NCBI GenBank assembly: GCA_030654175.1
Contig: JAURXZ010000049.1
Coordinates: 218,334 to 282,333, forward strand
Direction of reading: 5' to 3'
Length of the DNA stretch: 64,000 bases
Source: Bacteroidia bacterium
Lineage (GTDB): Bacteria > Bacteroidota > Bacteroidia > 2-12-FULL-35-15
The notes beneath the pieces were generated by a model. It was not told the DNA's origin and did no database searches. It worked only from the letters and a program-made list of their open reading frames with translations. The position numbers and the translations under genes were made by a program. Numbering within the stretch: position 1 is the first letter of the stretch; each line of letters opens with the position of its first letter. This document shows positions 1-10,500 of this stretch, one piece after another.

Positions 1-387
1 TTTCCAAAGCAAGGTATAAAAACCTCCAACATTTCCTTTTTTTCTTTTAAGATTCCAACTACCAATTACATAGCAACTGTTTTCTGATAATAGCTCAACA
101 CTTACAATTGAGAAATTCAATTCGCCCATTGTTGCTTTATCGGGATAACTTTTTTTATAATTATCCAGGGTGCTTTGCCAGCCAAACGTTATTCCATTTT
201 TCCCAATAAACTTTAAGCTGTCGCTATTCCAATAATAGGCCATAAATCCCTCAATGTCTCCTTTGTTCCATGCGAGTTCCTGTGCATGCATTGCTTTTTC
301 TATGGTGGATATTATTTTATTTTCTGTTTGAGAATAAAATTTGGTTGAAAGCAGTGATAGAAAAGAAATTAATAAATATTTTTTCAT
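1..387 (-). CDS. Secreted DUF4440/SnoaL-like (NTF2-fold) protein, C-terminus cut by window edge
   Basis: Translating the minus strand from the ATG at 387 gives 129 open residues running off position 1. The first 20 residues (MKKYLLISFLSLLSTKFYSQ) form a typical Bacteroidota signal peptide ending in YSQ. The rest has the DUF4440 pattern: an early helix with AWNKGDIEGFMAYY, then WNSDSLKFIG, a YPDKATMG turn, and strands with VIGSWNL and GGFYTLLWK. The family adopts the NTF2-like cone fold; many members have no known substrate, so no reaction is assigned. The gene lies 48 bp downstream of the ABC permease/peptidase gene on the same strand and may be its last operon member. The stop codon is outside the window. 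The fold assignment is fairly sure; the role is unknown. Confidence 0.8.
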   Translation of the reverse strand, partial: MKKYLLISFLSLLSTKFYSQTENKIISTIEKAMHAQELAWNKGDIEGFMAYYWNSDSLKFIGKNGITFGWQSTLDNYKKSYPDKATMGELNFSIVSVELLSENSCYVIGSWNLKRKKGNVGGFYTLLWK

Positions 388-435
388 AAATTGAAATGTT
401 GAAAGATCAAATCGTCACGGATTCGATTTTATTTT

Positions 436-3400
436 TTAATTACCGACTTTAATAGTAACAGCCGTTCCCTCATCACCTTCGCCACTATCCTTATCACCTC
501 CTTTTAACGACTTTGTATTATTATCAGGTGTTCGATCAATTAGTTTGTTATATGGATCAATTCCAACTTTAACGGGCTCTTGGTCAACAATAATTTCAAA
601 CTCCATTTTATTTTTATTGATCTTACGTTTTTGTAAATACAATTCGGTTTCTGTTTTTTTATCTTTTACCAGTTTACTGCCAAATACACCAATATCCATC
701 CAATCATTAACTGCAACATCTTTCATTTTGCCGATGCTGTCAGCTTTCATTTTTTTACTTTCGATAGAAAATTTCACTAAATATTTTCCATCTTTTGTTT
801 TTGTATACGAACATTTTGTTGTTTTATTTTCATACAAAGTGATGGTCTCAAACATATCGTTAATGATATATTTCAGGCTGTCAGGAGTAGCAGCTTTCAG
901 ATAACTGATGAACTCAATTGAATTGGTATAGGGTGGTTCCTGAAAAGCAACTTTTTTAATATACTTTGCCAGTGCTGCATTTAATGAATCTTCGCCTATA
1001 TAATCTTTCAAGGCATACATCACTATACTTCCTTTATTGTAATGAATATATTGTTGGTTTTCAACTAACATCAATGGGCGTTCTTTTTTACCTTCAGTAG
1101 CTCTGCCTTTTAAATATTGATTCATTTCATATTTCAAAAACTTTTTCATTGCTTCTTTTCCGTATTCTTTTTCCATGACCATCAATGCCGAATATTGCGA
1201 CATCGTTTCCGACATTATCGTAGAGCCCTGAACATTGCCTCCAATCACCTGATGCGCCCACCATTGATGTGCCACTTCGTGAGCTGTAACATAAAATGGA
1301 TAGTCGATCGATTCAGGATCATCTTCATCCACTTTGGCAATAAAACCTATCCCTTCCGAAAACGGAATTGTATTTGGGAATGATTGTGCAAATGTTGCAT
1401 AACGTGGGAATTCTAATATACGAACTTGTTTGTGCTGGTATGGCCCAAAGTTTTTTGTATAATAATCCAGGGATCTTTTTATTCCTTTTATCATTCTTTC
1501 TATATTATACTCATGGCCTTCATTATAATAAATTTCAATGGCCACAGCCTGCCCGGATCTTGAGTTAGGATCTGTCCATTTATCGCGTTTTACCTCGTAA
1601 CGGGCAGAAAGAAACGAATAGAAATTTAAAATTTTACTATCCATTTTATAATGAAAATAATTTCTATCGTCCTGCTTCCAGCTTTTAAGTAAATAGCCGG
1701 GAGCCACTGCCATCTGATCAAGTGAAGTACTCATTGTACATTCAAAATCTATCCAGTCTGCATCATGACTAATGTAAGTATTCATACGCGCAAGAGAATC
1801 ATTTACATTTGCCATACGTTCTTTTTTGCCCAGACCATATTTTTTTCGGGACGAATCGTCACTCAGTTCACTTTGTTCGGAATATCCTAAACTTGGTAAT
1901 AACTGATTATTAAAGAAAGTTCCATTATACACAATGGAAGTTCCTGCATCAGAATTTTTAAATCCTTTAGGGAAATAATCCAGATTCATTTCAAATTTAA
2001 CGGAATCTCCGGGCAGGAGAGCGGTTGCAAGTTTGTAAATCTGAAATCCATTTTCTTTATCATCTAACAATAGAGCGGTAGCTTTATTAAATTTTAATTC
2101 GTTAATATGAATTTCAGTGAATAAATTAATAATAATACTATCAATAGCTTTGTTTGTTTTATTTTTCAGAATATAAAAACCGTTCATTTTAACGCCACGT
2201 TCCTGTGGAAAAATATCGACATTCCAATTTGCAGCAACAATGCGTGGTTGAGGCGTTTTTGAATAACGTTTATATTTCTTTTCAAATTCAGCCTGGGTCT
2301 CTTCTTGTTTTTTGGAAGAAATATTTTTATTTAAAACAGAAGTATTAAAATAAATAAATCCTCCGCTCATTAAGAATACTAAAATACCCAGAGACATTGC
2401 TAGTTTTGCTTTGCCAGTAAATAAAGGTTTTGCAATACGTAAGCGATTTTTAAAACCTTTTTCTTTGCCTCGTACCCAAAGTAAATTTGATAGCAGAATA
2501 AGTATAATTGCAAAACTGCTCCAATAGATCTTAAAGATCAGGAATGAATAAATGCCATGCCCGTATCCATTCATATCTGAATAGGGTAGGCGAGGGCCGC
2601 TGCTGTTAAACATCAATAATTGATTATTCCATTCCAATAAGCTGAAGGCAATAGGGAAGAGGATCAAAATCAATACAGCCACAAAATAACCAACATATTT
2701 ATTGTTGATTATCACCTGCACAGCCATTGCCAATACGCATATCAATGATAAACTAATTAATTTAAAACCAAATAATTCTTTGATATATTGGAGTACTTCC
2801 ACTTTGTAATAACCATTATACATTTGAATAGACATCCCGGTGAGCATTATAACAAATAGTAAAATAATTTGTACCGCAATGAGGGCCGTTAATTTGGATG
2901 CAAAGCTTACCCATGGAGCGAGAGGGCTCACGCCAACTAATTCATCCACTTTAGCATCACGCTCGCGCCATACAACAATGCCTGCATAAAACACAATTAA
3001 AATGATCATGAAAAATTGAAAAATTCCTGCCCCTACTTGTAAGATCTGGTAGGTTACCGGGAATGTAGAAGTGCCATAAATAAGCCCTAATTGAGAACTA
3101 ACCGCAACAAAACTTAAAATGCTTAAGGCAATTATAATTAAGAAAAATATACTTTTTACAATTTTATTAAACTCGAATTTTGCTAAAAAAAAGGTTTGAT
3201 AAAAGCTGAACTTAGAACTGAAATTCTGTGTTGCCTTAGGAACATCAGCTAATGAATTAACAGGGGCGGATGCAATTGATAACATTTCTTTTCTTTTTCT
3301 GCGAAAGAATGAAACAGGTTCATTAAACTGGCTGAATTTGAAACGAAGGAATGTTAAAAGGGTAATGCTTATACCTATTCCAAGCCATAATAAACGATTG

Positions 3401-4134
3401 TAAAGTAAAACACCTTCAAATGGAATAGCTAATGTATTTTGTTCGGAAGGGGACCAGAATTTTGTGATTTTATTTAAAGCTTGTTCGCCAAAGGGTTCCA
3501 ATAAAGAGGCGATTGTTTGATTATCCAAGTCAGCAAGCAAGGATGAAGCGATACCTTTAATTAATATCAATGCAATGCAACCAACATAACCGGCAATCAT
3601 ATTACGCGAAAAAGTAACCAATGAAAAAAAGATGGCACCAACTAATAATGTATTGGGAACAACAAATAAAATAAATGGTTGAACGTAATTCATTAAATGA
3701 AATGCCCCTAATTTTTCTGCTTCAATCCCAGGTAAGGCACAAGTGATCATGTGGCCTAAAACAGTCCCGGTTAGTACAAACATCGCAACTAAAAATGCAG
3801 CAGTAAAACGTCCGAACAGATATCCGAATTTGCTGATAGGTTTGGTAAACAACAGTGGATGCATATTATACTGGAAATCCTTATAAACAGCAGGAGCAAT
3901 AATGGTAATCAAAATAATTGCTCCAATAATATCTGTACTCAAACCATTTAAAATACCTGCAATGGCATTGGCAGAATTAATTGTAGCATTACTGTCGGAA
4001 CTTGTACCTCCAAGCAAACCGGCAACTGCTGCGGTAAGTAGCATGGATAGTCCAAAGAATACCAGAAAGAAAATATATGTTGCAGGTTTTTTGAACCAGA
4101 GTTTAAGCTCGAAAAGAAATATTTGTTTGAACAT
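436..4134 (-). CDS. ABC-2 type permease fused to an M1-family (gluzincin) aminopeptidase domain
   Basis: This is a 1232-aa polytopic protein. Residues about 1-265 and 310-590 are two blocks of hydrophobic segments like ABC-2 permeases (start MFKQIFLFELKLWFKKP). Residues about 600-1190 are an extracytoplasmic region resembling M1 peptidases. The zinc motif HEVAH is at 952-956 in the context TAHEVAHQWWAHQV, and a glutamate follows at 976 (SETMSQYSAL). The GxMEN exopeptidase motif of classic M1 enzymes is not visible; the corresponding stretch reads NTIPFSEGIGF. ABC permease/M1 fusions are a known Bacteroidota arrangement, but their substrate is unknown. The partner ATPase is encoded 137 bp upstream on the same strand, so the two probably form one transporter. 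Whether the peptidase domain is active is an inference from the zinc motif only. Confidence 0.93.
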   Translation of the reverse strand: MFKQIFLFELKLWFKKPATYIFFLVFFGLSMLLTAAVAGLLGGTSSDSNATINSANAIAGILNGLSTDIIGAIILITIIAPAVYKDFQYNMHPLLFTKPISKFGYLFGRFTAAFLVAMFVLTGTVLGHMITCALPGIEAEKLGAFHLMNYVQPFILFVVPNTLLVGAIFFSLVTFSRNMIAGYVGCIALILIKGIASSLLADLDNQTIASLLEPFGEQALNKITKFWSPSEQNTLAIPFEGVLLYNRLLWLGIGISITLLTFLRFKFSQFNEPVSFFRRKRKEMLSIASAPVNSLADVPKATQNFSSKFSFYQTFFLAKFEFNKIVKSIFFLIIIALSILSFVAVSSQLGLIYGTSTFPVTYQILQVGAGIFQFFMIILIVFYAGIVVWRERDAKVDELVGVSPLAPWVSFASKLTALIAVQIILLFVIMLTGMSIQMYNGYYKVEVLQYIKELFGFKLISLSLICVLAMAVQVIINNKYVGYFVAVLILILFPIAFSLLEWNNQLLMFNSSGPRLPYSDMNGYGHGIYSFLIFKIYWSSFAIILILLSNLLWVRGKEKGFKNRLRIAKPLFTGKAKLAMSLGILVFLMSGGFIYFNTSVLNKNISSKKQEETQAEFEKKYKRYSKTPQPRIVAANWNVDIFPQERGVKMNGFYILKNKTNKAIDSIIINLFTEIHINELKFNKATALLLDDKENGFQIYKLATALLPGDSVKFEMNLDYFPKGFKNSDAGTSIVYNGTFFNNQLLPSLGYSEQSELSDDSSRKKYGLGKKERMANVNDSLARMNTYISHDADWIDFECTMSTSLDQMAVAPGYLLKSWKQDDRNYFHYKMDSKILNFYSFLSARYEVKRDKWTDPNSRSGQAVAIEIYYNEGHEYNIERMIKGIKRSLDYYTKNFGPYQHKQVRILEFPRYATFAQSFPNTIPFSEGIGFIAKVDEDDPESIDYPFYVTAHEVAHQWWAHQVIGGNVQGSTIMSETMSQYSALMVMEKEYGKEAMKKFLKYEMNQYLKGRATEGKKERPLMLVENQQYIHYNKGSIVMYALKDYIGEDSLNAALAKYIKKVAFQEPPYTNSIEFISYLKAATPDSLKYIINDMFETITLYENKTTKCSYTKTKDGKYLVKFSIESKKMKADSIGKMKDVAVNDWMDIGVFGSKLVKDKKTETELYLQKRKINKNKMEFEIIVDQEPVKVGIDPYNKLIDRTPDNNTKSLKGGDKDSGEGDEGTAVTIKVGN

Positions 4135-4166
4135 TTTTTAATCAGTTTGAAAGTTTAAAGTTGTTA

Positions 4167-4273
4167 AGTTTAAAGTTGGGAAGTTTGTTAGTTATTTCAT
4201 GAATTTGAAAAATTTGGATTTGTTTTGTAACAAGGATAGTCTTTTGAACTTTCCAACTTTCCAACTTTAAACT
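4167..4273. repeat. 19-bp inverted repeat between ABC ATPase and permease genes
   Basis: The arm at 4167-4185 (AGTTTAAAGTTGGGAAGTT) and the reverse complement of 4255-4273 differ at one base, and about 69 nt lies between them. The right arm overlaps the stop codon of the ATPase gene. The left arm sits in a short direct repeat (AAGTTTAAAGTTG at 4151 and again at 4166). There is no T-run, so this is not a normal intrinsic terminator. It could be a dispersed intergenic repeat or an mRNA fold separating the two cistrons. Confidence 0.6.
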
Positions 4274-5138
4274 AACTTGTTATCGTTGCAAAATAAACAT
4301 CTTCCAAATCGGCTGTTACAGGGGCGAAAGAAGCATCAGGTTGCGCTGTATCGAATACATGGATTTGGATCTTACCTTCTACTACTTTCGTAGAAATAAC
4401 TTTAAAATTGCTTTTGTGTTCGGTCAATTGTTCTTTATCAATATACTTCACCCAGATCTTACCTTTCATATCTTCAATGGTTTGAGCTGGTTTGCCCGAT
4501 AGCAATATCTTCCCCTGGTTCATGATCACCATATTTGAACATAAATTACGCACATCATCAACAATATGGGTTGAAAGAATAACAATAATATTCTCACCGA
4601 TCTCACTTAACAAATTATGAAAACGATTACGTTCCATAGGGTCTAAGCCTGCTGTGGGTTCATCCACAATTACCAATTTGGGATTGCCTAACAATGCCTG
4701 CGCAATACCAAAACGCTGACGCATCCCTCCGGAATAATCACCAATATTGCGCTTTCGGGCTTCGAATAAATTGGTTTGGTTAAGTAACGCTTCACAAACT
4801 TCTTTCCGTTCTTTGGCATTATCCAAACCTTTTAAAATTGCAAAATGGTTCAACATATCAATGGCCGATACTTTTGGATAAAACCCAAAATCCTGTGGTA
4901 AATACCCAAGCACTTTACGCACTTCATCTTTTTGTTTGATCACATCAATATCACCTAAAGTAACCGTTCCGCTATCCGGCTCCTGCAAAGTAGCAATGGT
5001 ACGCATGAGAGAGGATTTTCCTGCCCCGTTTGGTCCAAGTAAACCAAACATACCATTACCAATTTCCATATTAATATTGTCTAATGCTTTTAACCCGTTC
5101 GAATAGGTTTTAGAAAGATTGCTGATGGTTAGTTTCAT
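4272..5138 (-). CDS. ABC transporter ATP-binding protein
   Basis: This 288-aa cytoplasmic ATPase has all the usual motifs: Walker A GPNGAGKSS (35-43), Q-loop around Q82, signature YSGGM (135-139), Walker B LVIVDE (155-160) and switch histidine H191 in LSTHIV. Its length and the C-terminal extension after residue 220 fit the exporter-type subfamily that pairs with ABC-2 permeases. It lies directly upstream of the permease/peptidase fusion on the same strand and probably energises it. The start at 5138 gives the canonical MKLTISNLSKTY opening. The transported substrate cannot be told from the sequence. Confidence 0.95.
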   Translation of the reverse strand: MKLTISNLSKTYSNGLKALDNINMEIGNGMFGLLGPNGAGKSSLMRTIATLQEPDSGTVTLGDIDVIKQKDEVRKVLGYLPQDFGFYPKVSAIDMLNHFAILKGLDNAKERKEVCEALLNQTNLFEARKRNIGDYSGGMRQRFGIAQALLGNPKLVIVDEPTAGLDPMERNRFHNLLSEIGENIIVILSTHIVDDVRNLCSNMVIMNQGKILLSGKPAQTIEDMKGKIWVKYIDKEQLTEHKSNFKVISTKVVEGKIQIHVFDTAQPDASFAPVTADLEDVYFATITS

Positions 5139-5251
5139 TGCTGTTGTTTAGAAATTTTTGGTAAGACGATTAAAACTAAAAATTTGTTACTTTTTATTAG
5201 CTTATTTAATTTTTGAACAGGTAAATCTATTAAAAAATTGTTGATTACAAT

Positions 5252-5281
5252 AAAAAAACGCCCCGCAAATGCGAGGCGTTT
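5252..5281 (-). terminator. Intrinsic terminator of the tail-specific protease gene
   Basis: On the minus strand a GC-rich hairpin (AACGCCTCGC, loop ATTT, GCGGGGCGTT) runs straight into a T-tract, about 65 bp after the stop codon of the protease gene. It separates that gene from the ABC operon downstream. Confidence 0.85.
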
Positions 5282-5344
5282 CCATTTTAATCTGTGAAAT
5301 ATGTGACACTATTTTTATTGAAATTTTGCCTCAATTTTAGGAAT

Positions 5345-7432
5345 CTATTTCATATCATCCATAATAGCAATCGTTTCGCTCAGATAAATATCTTTTTTCA
5401 AAGTCTTATACCAATCTTTTGCTTTAGTAGCCTTCGCTGTATCGGCTGCGATAGCTATTGCATCTGTTTTTAAAGCTACTATTTCAATTCCCGGAATTTC
5501 TTTATCCAGTTCTTCCATCTTTTTTGATTCTGCTTTATACCGTTTTTGTTCACTTGTATATTTATCGAAATTCAAAGATACAATAGTGCTGTCCTTTTGT
5601 TTTTTCAAACGTTTAGCAGCAGTTTCCAAAATGGTAAAACCCGGATTTTTTTTCAAGCGTGCTTCACTATTTGCCTTCAGTTTATTAAGAGAATACGATG
5701 GATTTAAAGGCTGATATGCAGCAGGAGCTATTTCATCCCAGATCATAGGATATTCTTGCTCTTTTTCTCCCTGATCAAGTAAATAATAAGGATCAGGCAG
5801 AATAATGTCAGGTATCACACCTTTTAGCTGTGTTGCACCACCATTTATTCTATAAAATTTTTGAGTGGTGATTTTTACCTGTCCTAATGGCTTTATAGAA
5901 GCATATTGTGCCGGTAAATAATCGTCAAGATTAAAAAATCTTTGTACAGTACCTTTCCCAAAAGTAGATGGTGAAGTACCAACAATGACCCCACGCTTGT
6001 AATCCTGAATGGCAGCAGCCATAATTTCAGAGGCTGAAGCTGAATTGGAGTTAACCATAATTGTTAAAGGGCCACCATATACTACGGTTGGATCATGATC
6101 ATCCATTACATTAGGGATGCCGGTTTTTGATTTTACCTGTACTATTGGACCTTTTTCAATAAACAATCCTGCCATATTCACCACATCCGGTAATGACCCT
6201 CCGCCATTATAGCGGAGATCCAAAATGATACCATCTACCTTTTCTTCATTTAATTTCAGAAGTTCTTTTTTTATATCCTTAGCGCAACTCCTACCGTTAT
6301 TGCCATTGAAATCAGCATAAAAGGTTGGCAATTTAATATATCCGATATTTTTCTTTCCCTTTAAAATTGCTGATTGAGCATATGTTTCTTCAATAATTAC
6401 AATGTCTCTTGTAATTGGGATAACTACAATGCTATTATCCGGTTTTCTTACTGTCAAACGAACTTCGGTTCCCTTTTTTCCTCGAATTAGCTGAACAGCA
6501 TCATCTAAACGCATATCTGTAATATCCACAGGCTCAGCTTCACCTTGCGCTACTTTTAAAATAATATCACCGGCCTTCAATTGTCCCTGGCGATAAGAGG
6601 CACTTCCCGGAACAATACTACTAACTTTTACTGTGCCATCTTTTTCCTGAAGCTGTGCACCAATACCTTCTAACTGACCACTCATGCCAATATCAAAATT
6701 TGCTTTTTCTTTTGGAGGGAAAAATTCGGTATGCGGATCATAGATACCGGTCACAGAATTAAAATAGGCTGTGAGACGATCGTTGCGGTCTAATTTTTTT
6801 AAACGTTTAAACCAATCATCATTACTTTTTAGTACTTTTTTTCTTGCCGCTATTTCCAGCTCTTCTTTGGATTTAATTTTAACAGTATCGCTTTTTTCTT
6901 TTGCTTTTTCCTGGCTATCCATCATTTCGGATATACGGGAAAGGGTTTGATACTTCAGGTATTTTCTCCATTCTTCTTTTAAAGCATCTTTATTTTTACT
7001 GAAATTTATTTTTTCCGCATCCAGTTCAAGTGTTTCATTAGTACTGAAATCAAAAGGTTTTTCCAATATTTCTTTATAATAGGCTTGTGATTCATCAATC
7101 CTTAAATTAATGAGTTCAACCGATCTGTCAAAAAACGTAAAGCGACCTGTATTGATATCTTCATCAATGGAATGTTCAAACTTTTTTAATTCAGTAACAT
7201 CATCCTTAACCAGGAATTTTTTATTGTAATCCAACCGTTGGATATAAAGTTTAAAAACTTTTTCGGAGAAAGAATCGTCCACTTCTTTTGGAGAATAGTG
7301 CGAAGCGTTCAAACTCTGCATTACAATTTGATCAATGGCTACTTCTTTATCATTTTGGATGGTATATGTATATGAAACAAGTGCTATTGCAGCAACCGGT
7401 ATCAATAAGAGCAGTTTCTTTTTGTTAAACAT
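5345..7432 (-). CDS. prc: Carboxy-terminal (tail-specific) processing protease, S41 family
   Basis: The 695-aa protein has an N-terminal signal or anchor (MFNKKKLLLLIPVAAIALVS), an alpha-helical N-terminal region (about 30-230), a PDZ domain (about 245-340, with GIGAQLQEKDGTVKVSSIVP), the S41 peptidase core (about 355-540) and a long C-terminal helical domain. This is the Prc/Tsp layout. By alignment with E. coli Tsp, the nucleophile is S466 in NSASASE and the general base is K493 in STFGKGTVQ; D477 is also present. The family degrades or trims periplasmic proteins at their C-termini. The gene ends in its own terminator and is divergent from the alpha-2-macroglobulin gene across 156 bp. All key residues are intact. 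The symbol is by family; orthology was not tested. Confidence 0.95.
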   Translation of the reverse strand: MFNKKKLLLLIPVAAIALVSYTYTIQNDKEVAIDQIVMQSLNASHYSPKEVDDSFSEKVFKLYIQRLDYNKKFLVKDDVTELKKFEHSIDEDINTGRFTFFDRSVELINLRIDESQAYYKEILEKPFDFSTNETLELDAEKINFSKNKDALKEEWRKYLKYQTLSRISEMMDSQEKAKEKSDTVKIKSKEELEIAARKKVLKSNDDWFKRLKKLDRNDRLTAYFNSVTGIYDPHTEFFPPKEKANFDIGMSGQLEGIGAQLQEKDGTVKVSSIVPGSASYRQGQLKAGDIILKVAQGEAEPVDITDMRLDDAVQLIRGKKGTEVRLTVRKPDNSIVVIPITRDIVIIEETYAQSAILKGKKNIGYIKLPTFYADFNGNNGRSCAKDIKKELLKLNEEKVDGIILDLRYNGGGSLPDVVNMAGLFIEKGPIVQVKSKTGIPNVMDDHDPTVVYGGPLTIMVNSNSASASEIMAAAIQDYKRGVIVGTSPSTFGKGTVQRFFNLDDYLPAQYASIKPLGQVKITTQKFYRINGGATQLKGVIPDIILPDPYYLLDQGEKEQEYPMIWDEIAPAAYQPLNPSYSLNKLKANSEARLKKNPGFTILETAAKRLKKQKDSTIVSLNFDKYTSEQKRYKAESKKMEELDKEIPGIEIVALKTDAIAIAADTAKATKAKDWYKTLKKDIYLSETIAIMDDMK

Positions 7433-7588
7433 AGTTTGTATGTATTATTTGATTATAAAACTACGAATTATAAAGAGGCGAAGACATGACCGAAAATATT
7501 ATTTAACAATTAATAACAGATTGTATTTTTGTTATACATTTACTCATTAATTAGTATATCCAATATTAATCCCCCAAAAACTTCCTAA
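7433..7588. promoter_or_regulatory. Divergent intergenic region between protease and alpha-2-macroglobulin genes
   Basis: This AT-rich 156-bp gap must hold the promoters of both divergent genes. On the plus strand TATTTTTG (7524-7531) fits the Bacteroidota -7 consensus TAnnTTTG about 57 bp before the ATG at 7589, but no clear -33 TTTG lies at the right distance. No convincing box was found for the minus strand. Confidence 0.4.
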
Positions 7589-10500
7589 ATGTCAAAACGA
7601 CTATTATTATTCATTGTAGCCTTGGTTGCTGCTGTTCTGATTTTCCTTATGGTGTATAAAAGTAAATCATCTTCTTCAGAAAGTAAAGAAAATGCCGCTT
7701 TTAGCTCATATATCAACGCGTTTACATCAGGAATTATTTCAAGTGAGTCCACTATTCGGATTTTACTTACCAATGAAGTGGAAGGACCTGTTGAAATTGG
7801 AAAACCAATTGAAAAAACACTGTTTGATTTTTCTCCCTCTATCAAAGGAACTGCTGTTTGGTTAGATAGCAGGACCATAGAATTCCGCCCCGAGAAACCC
7901 TTGCCAAGTAATATACATTATGAAGCAGAATTTTATTTGTCAACTATTCTGAAGGTTCCGGACGAGTTTGAAACATTTGACTTTGATTTTCAAACCATGC
8001 AACAATCATTTGAAGTATATGTTGATGGAATTACCACTACCGATAAAAAGAGCCTTCGTACACAGCGTTTGGACGGTTCACTTGCTACCGCTGATGTTGC
8101 GGATCCTTTACAGGTAGAAAAATTGTTAACTGTTTCACAAAATGGTAAGAATTTGGTTATTACCTGGATCCATGAAGCAAACAGAACAACCCATCGTTTT
8201 TCGGTGGATGGAATACTACGAAGCGAAAAACCGGAGACTGTTGAATTAAAATGGGATGGAGCCCCTTTGAATCTTGAGATTAAAGGAAATAAAATTGTTG
8301 AAATTCCTGCACTTGGTGATTTTAAGGTAGTGGATGTAAAGGTGATACAAAGCCCTGAACAATACGCTGTATTACAGTTTTCTGATCCAATTATGGAAAA
8401 TCAAACTCTTGATGGATTGGTTACCTTAACGGGGGGGGCTGCATTAAAGTATATTATTGAAGATAACGAAATACGCGTTTATCCGCAATCTCGCCAAAAT
8501 GGTGCACGCACGATCACAGCTGAATTAGGTGTTAAAAATATTTTAGGAACTACCTTACGTGAACGTTATGTGATGGAAATAATGTTCGAAGAATTAAAGC
8601 CGGAAATTCAATTGGTTGGGAAAGGTGTGATCTTACCAAATTCCAATGGTTTGATCTTCCCTTTTAAAGCAGTGAGCTTAAAAGCAATTGATGTAAAGAT
8701 CTTGAAAATTTACGAAAAAAACATTCCTCAATTCTTACAAATAAATAATCTGGAAGGTGATCGTGAATTAAGGCGTGTAGGGAAGGTTGTATTGAAAAAA
8801 ACAATACAATTGACGCAAAAAAGTGCTTTTGACTTAGGTAAATGGAATACCTATTCATTTGATCTGGCAACATTAATAAAAGCCGAGCCGGGCGCTATTT
8901 ATAAAGTGATCATCAGTTTCAAAAAAGAATATTCAACTTATAAATGTGATAGTACCGATACTGAAAATAATGACGAATCAGGCATGCAGGAGGTTTCTGA
9001 TGAAGAGTCAGGTGATGACGAGGAACACGAATGGGATTATTATGGAGACTACTATTATGATGATTATGAATATTACGATTATGATTATCGCGAAAGAGAT
9101 AACCCTTGTAATTCAGCTTATTACAGGAATAAAGAGGTAAAACGCAACGTATTGGCTTCTGATCTTGGTTTGATCGCAAAACGAGGAACAGATGGTTCCA
9201 TGAATTTTATTGTTACCAATTTAATAACCACTAAGCCTGTTTCAGGAGCAACTATTGAATTATTAGATTATCAGTTACAGGTGATGAAATCACTTAAAAC
9301 CAATGGTGATGGTATGTGTGATGCCGTATTTAAAAAGAAACCATTTTTAATGGTTGCTAAAGTTGGTGAGCAACGTGGTTATCTGAAATTAGATGATGGT
9401 TCCGCACTTTCACTAAGTGCATTCGATATTTCGGGTGAACAGATACAAAAAGGAATCAAAGGATTTATTTATGGGGAACGAGGTGTATGGCGTCCGGGCG
9501 ATACATTGTTTTTATCTTTTATTCTTGAGGATAAATTGAAAACCTTACCTAAAAACCACCCTGTACAGTTTGAATTACTGAATCCACAGGGTCAGGTATT
9601 CCGTAAATTGATGAAGACTGTTGGACTTAATGGTTTCTATGATTTTACAACAACTACTGAAAAGAGCTCACCAACCGGTAACTGGACAGCGCGTGTAAAA
9701 GTAGGAGGGGTATGGTTCACAAAAAATATTAAGATCGAAACCATAATGCCAAATCGTTTAAAAATAAAATTAGATTTTGGGGTAGAACAGCTTTCAGTTG
9801 CACATAAAGATCAAAGTGGAACCCTTGAGGTGAAATGGTTGGTAGGTGCAGTAGCGAAAAACCTGAATGCTAAAGTAGACGTTACCTTGAGCCAGATCTC
9901 AACAGTTTTCAAAAAATATGAAGAGTATCATTTTGATGACGCTTCCCGTAGTTTCAGTTCGGAGGCTCAAACTATTTTTGATGGCAACATTAATGAATTA
10001 GGGAAGGCAATTGTGAAACCAAACATTACGGTTAAAGATGCGGCACCGGGGATGTTGCGTGCAAATTTCAAAGTACGTGTATTTGAACAAGGTGGTGCTT
10101 TTAGTGTTGACCAGTTTTCATTGCCATATTCTCCATATACTTCTTACGTAGGTATGAAAGTGCCTGAAGGAAGCAAGTTTAGCGGTATGTTGCAAACGGA
10201 TACCAACCATATTGTGAAAATTGTAACGGTTGACAGTGATGGGAAACCGATCTCAAAAAGCAGGTTGAAAGTACAGGTTTACAAAGTAAACTGGCGTTGG
10301 TGGTGGGATAGCTATGATGGTGATCTGGCTAACTATGTTGGAAGTGAATACAAACAACCTGTACAAGATCAGTTTATTTCAACAGTAAATGGTAATGGAC
10401 AATTTGTATTACGTGTGAATCGCCCGGATTGGGGACGTTTTTACGTATGTGTAACCGATCAGGAAAGTGGGCACCGCACCGGGCAAACAGTTTATATCGA

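Noticed and set aside
7585-7878. 97-codon minus-strand frame over the start of the macroglobulin gene
   Set aside because: It overlaps the signal anchor of a well supported gene, has no recognisable domain, and its composition mirrors the coding strand.
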